A DNA stretch of 64,000 nt from Bradyrhizobium sp. B097 (GTDB lineage Bacteria > Pseudomonadota > Alphaproteobacteria > Rhizobiales > Xanthobacteraceae): positions 6,506,501 to 6,570,500 of the forward strand of contig NZ_CP152412.1 of NCBI RefSeq assembly GCF_038957035.1. The letters are read 5' to 3'. The notes beneath the pieces were generated by a model. That model ran no database searches. It was not told where the DNA came from and worked only from the letters and a program-made list of their open reading frames with translations. The translations under genes were made by a program, and so were the position numbers. This document shows positions 9,549 through 17,386 of the stretch, piece by piece (within the stretch, counting starts at the first letter, position 1; the number at the start of each line of letters is the position of its first letter).

Positions 9549-9868
9549 CCCGAAGCCTCCAAAGGCTCGATCCGAGCCCTGTTGCACAGCCAAGCACCTG
9601 ACGGCTTCGATCATTCGGATCAAATGGAAACGCGCAATGGGCGGAAGCCGTTAGGCCAACGCTTTTCCAAGAAGTGTTGCTCGGCCGCAACGCGCGGTCG
9701 CTAGCAATCTGGCACGGAGGGAACGCGCCTTATTCGCGGCCGCAGCCCAGGTCGTGTACCCATAAAATGGGAAGCCGAGAAAGGCGCGGATGATGTCTCA
9801 TCCAGCTGCCCAAGAGCGCACTTCGCGGAAGGTCCGAGCCGAGCCATGAGCGGACATCTGGGCCAAGG
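9549..9868. other. Intergenic region between peptidase and AraC genes
   Basis: I see no convincing gene in these 320 bases. They contain the upstream region of the peptidase gene and a second copy of CGTGTACCCATAA at 9753-9765, also seen at 6527-6539. A minus-strand frame at 9730-10020 overlaps the AraC gene and looks spurious. Confidence 0.5.
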
Positions 9869-10831
9869 TCATCCGGCAACTGCTGCTTCCTGAACGTCCC
9901 CTTGCCTTCCTCCGCCATCAGATCGTCGAGCCGCTCGGTACCGGCCAGGCGATAGGCCGTGATGCCGGTGGAACAGTTTCGAAAACGCCGCCGCGGTCTC
10001 GTAACCGACCCGGCTTGCAATTCGTGCGATCGGCTCGTCGCTGGTTTCGAGCAGGAACGCCGCCTCTGCCATCCGGCGTTCGATCACATAACGATGCATG
10101 GACTGGCCGACGAGCTTGGTAAAGCGCGCCGAAAATACCGAGCGGCCGAGCCCCACGCGCTGGCCGAGGTCGCTCAGGGCCCAGGGCCGCTCCGGGTTTT
10201 CGTGGATCAGCTTGAGTGCGGGCCCGATGTGCGGGTCCGATATCGCCCCGAGCCACCCGCCTTCTCCGGGACCGAGGGACTTGATCCAGTTTCGCAATAC
10301 CTCGACAAAGAGCACTTCCGTCAGTCGTGAGAGCGCGACGCGTTGGCCAGGACGCTCGAGCGCGGACTCGCTGACCATGCGACGCAGGATCGCTTCAAGC
10401 CACTCACTGTCCGCCGTTGGCTTCAGCAGGAGCACGGGCGGAAGTAGCTCCAGCACGCTGCCGAACAGCGGCCGCGAGACGGTGAAATTGCCGCAGATCA
10501 TGGTCGAGAGCGGCTTGGCACGGCCGCCGTGACGAACGACGCCAAGACGCGGCGAAGATCGATCGATATCGATGATCTGCAAAGGCTTGGCTCGGCGATC
10601 CGAATAGAACACATGCGGCTCGCCGCGGGTGATCACGACAAGATCGCCCTCCGTCATCTGGATTTCCTGTCCCTGTCCGAGCGCAAGGGTCGCCGAGCCG
10701 CGGCTGAGATAGTGAAACAGGGCGTAGGGGCGCGCCGGCAACTCCAGATTCCAGGGATGGCCGAGCTCGAAGTGAAAGAGCAGCGTCCCGCCGAGACGAA
10801 CGCGATCGAGCACCTGGGCGAGAATATCCAT
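9869..10831 (-). CDS. AraC family transcriptional regulator with cupin sensing domain
   Basis: The protein is about 320 residues, taking ATG 10831 (MDILAQVLDRVRLGGTLLF), the usual start of this subgroup; a longer form from 10870 is possible. The N-terminal ~170 residues match the cupin-type AraC binding domain (WNLELPARPYALFHYLSRG; EGDLVVITRGEPHVF). The C-terminal part holds two helix-turn-helix units (ALSDLGQRVGLGRSVFSARF and IARIASRVGYETAAAFSKLF). Its Arg/Gly-rich tail after SPGRYRAARR is unusually long. It is divergent from a secreted alpha/beta hydrolase, whose expression it may control; this is inferred from position. Confidence 0.88.
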   Translation of the reverse strand: MDILAQVLDRVRLGGTLLFHFELGHPWNLELPARPYALFHYLSRGSATLALGQGQEIQMTEGDLVVITRGEPHVFYSDRRAKPLQIIDIDRSSPRLGVVRHGGRAKPLSTMICGNFTVSRPLFGSVLELLPPVLLLKPTADSEWLEAILRRMVSESALERPGQRVALSRLTEVLFVEVLRNWIKSLGPGEGGWLGAISDPHIGPALKLIHENPERPWALSDLGQRVGLGRSVFSARFTKLVGQSMHRYVIERRMAEAAFLLETSDEPIARIASRVGYETAAAFSKLFHRHHGLSPGRYRAARRSDGGGRQGDVQEAAVAG

Positions 10832-11046
10832 GCCGCCGAGATTAGACCGGCGGACGATCCGACACAACATACGGACGATTGATCCCTATCGTCCGAAAGA
10901 CCGGCGGAATAGGTCACGTCGCGGCGGGCCGACGGCACGTACGGCAACCATTTCGCCGATGGCAGATGGAAGAACCGCGACCTTGCTGGAAACGCCTGTC
11001 CATTCCTCCGGACCGTGCTCGTCCGTTACGCCAACAGGAACAATCA

Positions 11047-11817
11047 ATGCGAAATATCTTCCTCTCAGCCGCCGCCCTACTTCTGGCCGGAACGACATTG
11101 GTCGGCTCCGTCCATTCCGCCGAGCTGCCCAAGGGAGCAGCCCACAACATCGTACTCGTGCACGGCGCTTTCGTGGACCAGACGAGCTGGCAGCCCGTTG
11201 CCGATATTCTCACGAAGAAAGGCTACAACGTCACGCTCGTCGAAAATCCGCTCACCTCCCTTGCCGCTGACGTCGATGCCACCAAGCAGGCGCTCGCGAA
11301 GCAGGACGGCAAGACCGTCCTCGTCGGCCATTCCTGGGGTGGCGTGGTCATCACGCAGGCCGGTAACGATCCGAAGGTCTCGGCGCTCGTCTACGTCTCC
11401 GCTTTCGCGCCAGAGGTCGGTGAATCCCTGGCGTCGCTGGCAAAGGCCGGCCCGCCGACCGAAGGCGGCAACGCGATCCATCCCGATGCGAAGGGCAATT
11501 TGTACATCGATCCCAAGGTGTTTCCGTCAGCCGTGGCGGCCGACCTTCCTCCGGAAATCGCTGCGCACCTGGCCAACACGCAGCTTCCGTTGAACCACGT
11601 TGCGTTCGAAGCCCCCGTCGACATTGCAGCCTGGCATGACAAGCCGACGTTCTACGTCATCAGCACCAAGGACAAGGTCCTCGCGCCCGAGGCCCAGAAG
11701 TCGTTCGCAGCCAGGATGAAGGCGCAGACGACGGAAGTCGCCGGCAGCCATGCCTCGCTCGTCGTCCATGCGAAGCAAGTTGCCGGGGTGATCGAAAAGG
11801 CAACGCTCGTGAAGTGA
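11047..11817 (+). CDS. Secreted alpha/beta hydrolase
   Basis: The protein is 256 residues from ATG 11047, preceded by AGGAA. A Sec signal peptide (IFLSAAALLLAGTTLVGSVHSA) precedes an alpha/beta-hydrolase domain with IVLVHGAFVD, the nucleophile elbow GHSWGG and a late histidine (AGSHASLVVH). An aspartate in STKDKVL probably completes the Ser-Asp-His triad. It belongs to the small EstC/salicylate-esterase-like periplasmic hydrolases, and the substrate is unknown. It is divergent from the AraC/cupin regulator, and a GC-rich hairpin follows it. Confidence 0.85.
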   Translation: MRNIFLSAAALLLAGTTLVGSVHSAELPKGAAHNIVLVHGAFVDQTSWQPVADILTKKGYNVTLVENPLTSLAADVDATKQALAKQDGKTVLVGHSWGGVVITQAGNDPKVSALVYVSAFAPEVGESLASLAKAGPPTEGGNAIHPDAKGNLYIDPKVFPSAVAADLPPEIAAHLANTQLPLNHVAFEAPVDIAAWHDKPTFYVISTKDKVLAPEAQKSFAARMKAQTTEVAGSHASLVVHAKQVAGVIEKATLVK

Positions 11818-11824
11818 CGGTACC

Positions 11825-11850
11825 GCTCCCGGCGCGTTCGCGGCGGGAGC
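11825..11850 (+). terminator. GC-rich hairpin after the alpha/beta hydrolase gene
   Basis: GCTCCCG (11825-11831) pairs with CGGGAGC (11844-11850) seven bases after the hydrolase stop. There is no clear T-run, so it may be a weak terminator or an mRNA 3'-end stabiliser. Confidence 0.45.
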
Positions 11851-12085
11851 CCGCACCTCGCTCGGAGCAGTGCAGAACGCATCGGACCGCGATGGCGAAA
11901 ACCAGGCAAAGCCGCAGAACGTCGCCCAAGATCTTGATGCGCAAATCACAGCCTTGCTACGCGAATGCGCAAGCTAAAGCGTCCTGATAACGCCTTCGGC
12001 CGATGGAAGTCGCAACTCATACCAATCGTAGAACGCAACGGGCATTGTCATGACGCGAGCCAGGCGTTCGAAGGGAAATTCCTGC

Positions 12086-12613
12086 ATGTACAAGACACTT
12101 CTTGTCACTATCGCTGCCTCAGCTCTTGCCGCCGAGGCTGTCGCGTCTACTCCTGCCGTCAGGAAAGAGCCGCTGGATGCTGCGACCCTCATTGCGATAA
12201 AATCGAAGTTCGGCAAGCTGATGGAATTGGCCAACAACCACGATTTCAAGGCTCTGCATGGGATGTTCTGGCAATCGCCCTCGACCCTGTTGGTGGCCAA
12301 GAGCGCGATCCAGTCCGAAGGGAATTGGGCCGGTTTTTGGGGTAACGAGGCGATTGATCAAAAGCTGCACGATATCGGTAGCTCCGGTCCGGTCGTGCTC
12401 GAGCCAGATTATTCGAAGCTCAGGGTTGTCGGCCTGACGCGCGACGTCGCCGAGTCCTACGTGCCGATGAACATCACGGTCTCTTATGCTGGGCAGGATG
12501 GAACAGCCAGGCCGTTTCTCATGATCATCAATTGGCTTCGCGTCGGGAAGGACTGGAAGATTGCTTCCGAAATCATTCTGCCGGTGCCGCCCGTCCCCGC
12601 CGCGAAGGGCTAG
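12086..12613 (+). CDS. Exported SnoaL/DUF4440-like protein
   Basis: The protein is 175 residues from ATG 12086, with GAAGGGAAA upstream; an earlier ATG at 12050 would place twelve charged residues before the signal. A signal peptide (LLVTIAASALAAEAVAS) is followed by a cone-shaped NTF2-like domain: an N-terminal helix (IAIKSKFGKLMELANNHDF), a central FWGNEAI segment and a C-terminal sheet (PFLMIINWLRVGKDWKIASE). Such proteins are small-molecule-binding or isomerase-like, but no catalytic residue can be assigned here. It is monocistronic and convergent with the next gene. Confidence 0.65.
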   Translation: MYKTLLVTIAASALAAEAVASTPAVRKEPLDAATLIAIKSKFGKLMELANNHDFKALHGMFWQSPSTLLVAKSAIQSEGNWAGFWGNEAIDQKLHDIGSSGPVVLEPDYSKLRVVGLTRDVAESYVPMNITVSYAGQDGTARPFLMIINWLRVGKDWKIASEIILPVPPVPAAKG

Positions 12614-12672
12614 GCGCTTCGATCCGGCTATGGCTGCGCGTTGATGAGTGTGCGTCCTGATCTCATCACGCT

Positions 12673-13350
12673 CTACGCAGCGAGCGCCTCCAGTACCGCG
12701 GCTGAATCGGTAACCCAACCAAAGATGCCGCCCTGGGCCTTGATCATCTTCAGGCCCATCTCGTGGAATTCCGGAAAATACGACGCGCAGCCGTCTGATA
12801 TCACGACGCAGCGATAGCCGCGGTCGTTGGCCTCGCGCACCGTGGTGTTGACGCAGACTTCGGTGGTGACGCCGCAGACCAAGAGATTCTCGATGCCGTA
12901 TTTCTGCAGGATGTCACCGAATTCGGTGGCGTAGAACGCGCCCTTGCCGGGTTTGTCGATCACGATCTCGCTGCCCAGCGGATAAAGCTCGGGGATGATG
13001 TCGTGCCCTGCTTCGCCGCGGATCAGGATCCGACCCATCGGCCCGGGATCGCCGATCCGCAATGACGGCGCACCGCGCTCGAGCTTCGCTGGCGGCGCGT
13101 CGGAGAGATCGGGCAGATGGCCCTCGCGGGTATGGACCACGAGCAGCCCGGCATCGCGCACCGCGGCGAGGACGGCGGCGATCGGTTGCACCGCGCGGGC
13201 GAGCTGGCTGACGTCGTTGCCGAGCGTCTCGCCGAAGCCCCCTCGCTCCATGAAATCGCGCTGCATGTCGATGATGACGAGCGCGGTCTTGCTCCAGTCG
13301 AGCGTGATCGGCGCCGGCTCCGCCGCGATTGTCCCGCTTGAATTCGCCAT
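12673..13350 (-). CDS. Cysteine hydrolase, isochorismatase-like (BiuH family)
   Basis: This 225-residue cytoplasmic amidohydrolase has the three catalytic elements of the family: Asp in [11 protein letters not shown], Lys in [14 protein letters not shown], and the nucleophilic Cys in [11 protein letters not shown]. It resembles biuret/triuret amidohydrolases and the second copy at 23561-24244, sharing GDPGP-GRIL-RGE-G-DIIPEL and NDRGY. The likely reaction is hydrolysis of a small ureide or amide with ammonia release; the exact substrate is unassigned. It is divergent from formamidase. A near-perfect sigma-54 box (13390-13405) lies about 40 bases upstream, pointing to nitrogen-limitation control. 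Confidence 0.82.
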   Translation of the reverse strand: MANSSGTIAAEPAPITLDWSKTALVIIDMQRDFMERGGFGETLGNDVSQLARAVQPIAAVLAAVRDAGLLVVHTREGHLPDLSDAPPAKLERGAPSLRIGDPGPMGRILIRGEAGHDIIPELYPLGSEIVIDKPGKGAFYATEFGDILQKYGIENLLVCGVTTEVCVNTTVREANDRGYRCVVISDGCASYFPEFHEMGLKMIKAQGGIFGWVTDSAAVLEALAA

Positions 13351-13389
13351 GACGCACGCCCCGAATGCGAGAAGACCTGCACCTGATCA

Positions 13390-13405
13390 AGCAAACCGCG
13401 TGCCA
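13390..13405 (-). promoter_or_regulatory. Sigma-54 promoter for the cysteine hydrolase gene
   Basis: On the minus strand this reads TGGCACGCGGTTTGCT, matching the RpoN consensus TGGCACG-N4-TTGCW with the required GG-N10-GC spacing. Transcription would start near 13378, about 28 bases before the ATG at 13350. The palindrome CATTGCGCAATG (13404-13415) abuts the -24 element. Confidence 0.85.
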
Positions 13406-13541
13406 TTGCGCAATGATGCGGCTTGTGCCCTCAACCGCCCGAAACGTCCGGCATCTCAATCTGTTGGGACACGCTCGGCCGTTCTCCGCGCCATCGTCCC
13501 CGGTTCTCACCGGCACCTGATTTGCCGGTCGTTCGATCTTG

Positions 13542-13557
13542 CTGGCATGATCGTTGC
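13542..13557 (+). promoter_or_regulatory. Sigma-54 promoter for formamidase
   Basis: TGGCATGATCGTTGCT fits TGGCAYG-N4-TTGCW with GG-N10-GC spacing. The expected transcript start near 13568 gives a leader of about 75 bases before ATG 13644. A second, weaker GG-N10-GC match (CGGCACCTGATTTGC) lies just upstream at 13510-13524. Confidence 0.8.
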
Positions 13558-13643
13558 TAGCTAAGGGCCGGACGGGAGCCGGACCGAACGACGACAATCG
13601 TTCGCGAAATGACAGCCCAATTCAAACAGGCGGGAGGACAGGC

Positions 13644-14657
13644 ATGAATGGACTTGGCGGTCTCAACAAGTCACCCAATGGCGTCGTGATCGGACTGGTG
13701 CAGCTGCAGCTGCCCGTGGTGGCGACCAAGGCCGATCTGGCGCGGCAGACCGAGCGCATCGTCTGGATGGTCGGCAAGGCACGGCGCAATCTCGGCACCA
13801 TGGATCTGGTCGTATTCCCGGAATATTCGCTGCACGGTCTCTCGATGGATACCAATCCGGAGATCATGTGCCGGCTCGACGGCCCCGAAGTCGCGGCCTT
13901 CAAGCAGGCCTGCATCGACAACAAGATCTGGGGCTGCTTCTCCATCATGGAGTTCAACCCGCACGGCAACCCCTACAATTCAGGGCTGATCATCGACGAT
14001 CACGGCGAGATCAAGCTCTATTACCGCAAATTCCATCCCTGGATTCCGGTCGAGCCGTGGGAGCCGGGCGATGTCGGCATTCCCGTGATCGACGGACCGA
14101 AAGGCGCGAAGATCGCACTGATCATCTGCCATGACGGCATGTTCCCGGAGATGGCGCGCGAATGTGCCTACAAGGGCGCGGAGATCATGATCCGCACCGC
14201 AGGCTACACTGCGCCGATCCGCGACAGCTGGCGCTTCACCAACCAGGCCAACGCCTTCCAGAACCTGATGGTGACGGCCAATGTCTGCATGTGCGGCTCG
14301 GACGGGTCGTTCGACTCGATGGGCGAAGGCATGATCGTCAATTTCGACGGCAGCATCATCGCGCACGGCACCACGGGGCGCGCCGACGAGATCATCACCG
14401 CCGAGGTGCGGCCCGACCTCGTGCGCGAGGCGCGGATCAACTGGGGCGTCGAGAACAACATCTATCAGCTCTGGCACCGCGGCTATGTCGCGGTGAAGGG
14501 CGGCGCGATGGATTGCCCCTACACCTTCATGCAGGACATGGTGTCCGGCCGCTTCCGCCTGCCCTGGGAAGATCAGGTCAAGATCACCGACGGCACGTCC
14601 TGCGGTTTTCCCGCACCGACACGGATGTTCGGCAAGACCGCGAAGGCCGCCGAGTAG
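13644..14657 (+). CDS. amiF: Formamidase
   Basis: This 337-residue enzyme of the nitrilase superfamily, aliphatic amidase branch, hydrolyses formamide to formate and ammonia in the cytoplasm. The catalytic triad is visible: Glu in VVFPEYSLHG, Lys in LYYRKFHPW, and Cys in LIICHDGMFPE. The motifs GCFSIMEFNP, ENNIYQLWHRGYVA and LPWEDQVKI follow formamidase (AmiF) closely. Length equals the family norm (~335). ATG 13644 is preceded by GGGAGG at 13632. The sigma-54 box upstream suggests expression under nitrogen limitation. The neighbouring gene is a divergent cysteine hydrolase. Confidence 0.93.
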   Translation: MNGLGGLNKSPNGVVIGLVQLQLPVVATKADLARQTERIVWMVGKARRNLGTMDLVVFPEYSLHGLSMDTNPEIMCRLDGPEVAAFKQACIDNKIWGCFSIMEFNPHGNPYNSGLIIDDHGEIKLYYRKFHPWIPVEPWEPGDVGIPVIDGPKGAKIALIICHDGMFPEMARECAYKGAEIMIRTAGYTAPIRDSWRFTNQANAFQNLMVTANVCMCGSDGSFDSMGEGMIVNFDGSIIAHGTTGRADEIITAEVRPDLVREARINWGVENNIYQLWHRGYVAVKGGAMDCPYTFMQDMVSGRFRLPWEDQVKITDGTSCGFPAPTRMFGKTAKAAE

Positions 14658-14660
14658 CCG

Positions 14661-14779
14661 CTAGAGCGGTATGAGTTTTGGTTGACTCGCCTTGCCGCGC
14701 TTTCGGTTCACCTCTTCCCATCGGGGAGAGGTGAACTTTCGATGCCGGTCCGGCTCAACCCAATCTCATCATGCTCTAG
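14661..14779. repeat. Intergenic mosaic inverted repeat, copy A
   Basis: A 119-base element between the stops of amiF and yeiH. Its ends are imperfect inverted repeats of ~25 bases (CTAGAGCGGTATGAG at the left; the right end reads CTAGAGCATGATGAG on the other strand), with an inner stem GTTCACCTCT...AGAGGTGAAC. The right-end CTA supplies the TAG stop of yeiH. Related copies lie at about 25780, 39725 and 46825. Confidence 0.75.
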
Positions 14780-15837
14780 TTGAAGAAGTGCACGAGGCCG
14801 ATGCTCAAGCCCAGGAGCAGCATCAGCGACAGCGTGACCGCTGCCGTCACGCGGCCGCCGACGGTCGAGAGCACGCGAACATCGACGCCGAGCCCAAGTG
14901 CTGCCATCGACACCACGGTGAGGATCGCCGCCGTCCTGGTCACCGGCGCGATCGCGATGTCAGGCACGAGCTGGAACGAGCGCAGCGCGGCCAGCACCAG
15001 GAAGCCGATGATGAACCAGGGTACCAGCTTGAACGGGCTGATCGAGGCACCTGCTTTGGCGGTGCCGGCGGCCTTGCGCCGCCGCGCGACCAACAACGAA
15101 AGGGCGACCACGATCGGGCCCAACATCAGGACCCGCACCAGCTTCACCAGCGTGCCGATCTGGGTGCTCACAATGCCGGCCGGCACGGTCGCCGCCAGCA
15201 CCTGCGGCACGGCATAGACCGTGAGGCCGGCGAGGATGCCGTATTGCGTCGCCGTCAGCTTCAAGAGCGGGATCAGCAGCGGCAGGCCGAGCACCATCAG
15301 CACGCCGAGAATGGCGGTGAACGAGATCGACGAGGCGATGTCGTCGCCATCGGCCTCGATCACGGGCGCCACCGCGGCAATCGCGGAGTTGCCGCAGATC
15401 GAATTGCCGCAGGCGATCAGGATCGCGAGTTTGGTCTTGAGCCCGAGGATCCGGCTGAGACCATAGGTCACCGCCAGCATGATCACGACGGTGACAGCGA
15501 TCGCGCCGATCAGGAGCCCGCCCGACGCCACGATGGCGGCGAAGCTGATGGACGCGCCCAGCAGCATCACCGCAACCTCGAGCAGCTGCTTGGCGCTGAA
15601 GGCAATGCCCGAGCGCCAGCGCTCCGGCGGCTCCCAGGCGGTACGGACCGCCATGCCGAGCAGGATCGCGACGACCAGGGCCTCGATATAGGGGTGGTCG
15701 AAGACCCGCTCTTCGGCGGCCTGGATACCGAGCGAGATGACCGTGACCACCCCGCAGAGCAGAATGCCCGGAATGAGCAGGAAAATGCGCTTCAGCGCGC
15801 CCTGCTTCTGCCCCTGATCTTGCTCTTGTTGCGGCAC
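14776..15837 (-). CDS. yeiH: YeiH/UPF0324 family membrane transporter
   Basis: This 353-residue integral membrane protein of the Cons_hypoth698 family has about ten hydrophobic segments. Family hallmarks include YIEALVVAILLGM, KQLLEVAVMLLGAS, ACGNSICGNSAIAAVAPVI and ALGLGVDVR. Members are annotated as putative sulfate/sulfite exporters, but the substrate is not firmly established. The divergent LysR gene 86 bases away matches the usual YeiH-regulator arrangement. The N-terminus is Gln-rich (MPQQEQDQGQKQG). Its TAG stop lies within the end of repeat copy A. Confidence 0.9.
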   Translation of the reverse strand: MPQQEQDQGQKQGALKRIFLLIPGILLCGVVTVISLGIQAAEERVFDHPYIEALVVAILLGMAVRTAWEPPERWRSGIAFSAKQLLEVAVMLLGASISFAAIVASGGLLIGAIAVTVVIMLAVTYGLSRILGLKTKLAILIACGNSICGNSAIAAVAPVIEADGDDIASSISFTAILGVLMVLGLPLLIPLLKLTATQYGILAGLTVYAVPQVLAATVPAGIVSTQIGTLVKLVRVLMLGPIVVALSLLVARRRKAAGTAKAGASISPFKLVPWFIIGFLVLAALRSFQLVPDIAIAPVTRTAAILTVVSMAALGLGVDVRVLSTVGGRVTAAVTLSLMLLLGLSIGLVHFFN

Positions 15838-15844
15838 GACATCC

Positions 15845-15902
15845 TCTTTTCGGAGAAGATTTTATGCGCCAGGGCGCCGCGCTTGGCTAATATCTTTTCG
15901 GA
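15845..15902. promoter_or_regulatory. Shared yeiH/lysR control region with direct repeats
   Basis: The 86-base divergent spacer contains TCTTTTCGGA twice (15845-15854 and 15893-15902), 48 bases apart. They are candidate recognition sites for the LysR-type regulator. The second copy is close to the lysR start. Confidence 0.4.
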
Positions 15903-15923
15903 CTGCCCCGATAGAGAGAAGTT

Positions 15924-16895
15924 ATGTCCCTTAACCTGCATCTGCTCCGCCTGTTCGCGGCCGTGGCGAGAACCGGAAGTTTCTCGCGCGCCGCCGACCT
16001 CCTGCACATCAGCCAGCCCGCGATCTCCAAGGGCGTGCGGGATTTCGAGCTGCAGGTCGGCTGCCGGCTGCTCGACCGCACGCCGAAGGGGGTGCGGCCG
16101 ACCCGGGAGGGCGCGGCGCTGGCTCGCCATGCCGAGACGCTGTTCGCGGCCGAGCGCGCCGCCGAGGACGAGTTGCAGTCATTGCGCAACCTCGACAGCG
16201 GCTCGCTGCGCATCGGCGCCAGCACGACGATCGCGACCTACATGATCCCGGAATATCTCGGCGTGTTTCACCGCGCCTTTCCCGGCATCGACCTGCATGT
16301 GGTGAGCGCCAACACCTCTGATATCGCCGCGCTGATGCTGGGGCACGAGATCGAAATCGCGCTGGTCGAGGGGCCAGTCGAGGACGAGAATTTGATCAGC
16401 GCAGCCTGGCGTACCGACGTGATGGTGCTGATCGCGGCTCCGGATCATCGCTTCGCAGCCGCCGCGGGCGCGATCGACGTCCGCCTGCTCAACGACGAGA
16501 TCCTGATCGTGCGCGAGCCCGGCTCAGGCACGCGCGAGGTGGTTGCACAGGCACTCGCCGCCCACCGCGTCGAGCCGCAGCGCACGCTCGAGATCGGCAG
16601 CACCGAGGCGATCAAGCAGGCGGTGGCGGCCGGTGTCGGCGTCGCCATCGTGTCGGTCGCGACGATCGACGATCAGGTGAAGCTGGGGAAACTCAAGGTG
16701 ATCCCGATCAAGGGCGTCCATATCGAGCGCACGCTGTGGCAATTGAAGTCGCCCGGCCGGCTCGACGTGCCGGCAGCGGTCGCGTTCGAGGGGATCATTC
16801 GGGAGACAAAGGGCGCGAAGACGGTGCCGCGCACGCCGTCGGTTAAAGCGCGGCGAACAGACCCTGCGCCCACGCAACGGCATGCTCGAAGCTGA
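15924..16895 (+). CDS. LysR family transcriptional regulator
   Basis: The protein is 323 residues. The N-terminal winged helix-turn-helix (LLRLFAAVARTGSFSRAADLLHISQPAISKGV, split by the recognition helix) is followed by the periplasmic-binding-like effector domain (GSLRIGASTTIATYMIPEYLG; EIEIALVEGPV; GSGTREVVAQAL). Divergent pairing with yeiH indicates it is the YeiE/CbbR-like regulator of that transporter. The effector domain ends near residue 295; the Arg/Pro-rich tail is unconserved-looking, and its last 53 bases overlap a convergent small gene on the other strand. Confidence 0.9.
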   Translation: MSLNLHLLRLFAAVARTGSFSRAADLLHISQPAISKGVRDFELQVGCRLLDRTPKGVRPTREGAALARHAETLFAAERAAEDELQSLRNLDSGSLRIGASTTIATYMIPEYLGVFHRAFPGIDLHVVSANTSDIAALMLGHEIEIALVEGPVEDENLISAAWRTDVMVLIAAPDHRFAAAAGAIDVRLLNDEILIVREPGSGTREVVAQALAAHRVEPQRTLEIGSTEAIKQAVAAGVGVAIVSVATIDDQVKLGKLKVIPIKGVHIERTLWQLKSPGRLDVPAAVAFEGIIRETKGAKTVPRTPSVKARRTDPAPTQRHARS

Positions 16896-17064
16896 ACACG
16901 CCGGGCTCGAAATAGACCGCGCGCGCCAGCACGATGCCGACCACCAGCACCCAGAACACGCTGGTGCCCGCGGTCTTCAGCCATTTCGACACGCCTTCGC
17001 TCGCGGCCGAAGAATCGACCGCGGGGACCGGCTCGCCGAAGGGATCGAATGCGGATTGGCTCAT
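16843..17064 (-). CDS. Small single-pass membrane protein
   Basis: The protein is 73 residues from ATG 17064 (MSQSAFDPFGEPVPAVD); an ATG at 17076 adds four. It has a charged soluble N-terminal half, then one transmembrane helix (TSVFWVLVVGIVLARAVYF) and a short tail (FEHAVAWAQGLFAAL). No function is recognised. It overlaps the 3' end of the convergent lysR gene by 53 bases. The coherent membrane topology argues for a real gene despite its size. Confidence 0.6.
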   Translation of the reverse strand: MSQSAFDPFGEPVPAVDSSAASEGVSKWLKTAGTSVFWVLVVGIVLARAVYFEPGVFSFEHAVAWAQGLFAAL

Positions 17065-17254
17065 CGTCTTGACCATCTGGAATACCCTGACAATGTCGCG
17101 ATGACGGGGGCGGAAGCAAGGGTCGTGGAATGCCTTTTGCGGCGCCGACCTGGAAGGACGTTTCGTTCGAGTGGGGGCGAGGAGAGTTTTCTTCTCCAGC
17201 GGCTAAAAATAGCCTCGCGGCCACCTTGCCGAGATCGCACGCCACAAACTCCGT

Positions 17255-17375
17255 GTCGTCCCTGCGAAAGCAGGGACCCATACTCCGCGGCGGATGTTGT
17301 GAGCGGAATTCGTCGTTCCGGCGTCAGCTACAATCGGCATTCGTGGTTATGGGTCCCTGCTTTCGCAGGGACGAC
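17255..17375. repeat. Perfect 28-base inverted repeat element
   Basis: Arms 17255-17282 and 17348-17375 are perfect reverse complements. Each arm also contains its own small hairpin CCCTGC-GAAA-GCAGGG. The 65-base centre carries no gene. This looks like a dispersed REP/MITE-like palindromic element between the sensor kinase and the small membrane protein. The rest of the roughly 320-base gap (17065-17386) shows nothing I can assign. Confidence 0.8.
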
Positions 17376-17386
17376 AATCTTGGCAA

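Noticed and set aside
9730..10020. Minus-strand 96-codon frame across the end of the AraC gene
   Set aside because: Out of frame with the well-supported AraC reading and consists mostly of repeat-remnant sequence.
14692..16245. Plus-strand 517-codon frame opposite yeiH
   Set aside because: Antisense shadow; it also runs into the lysR gene in the wrong frame.
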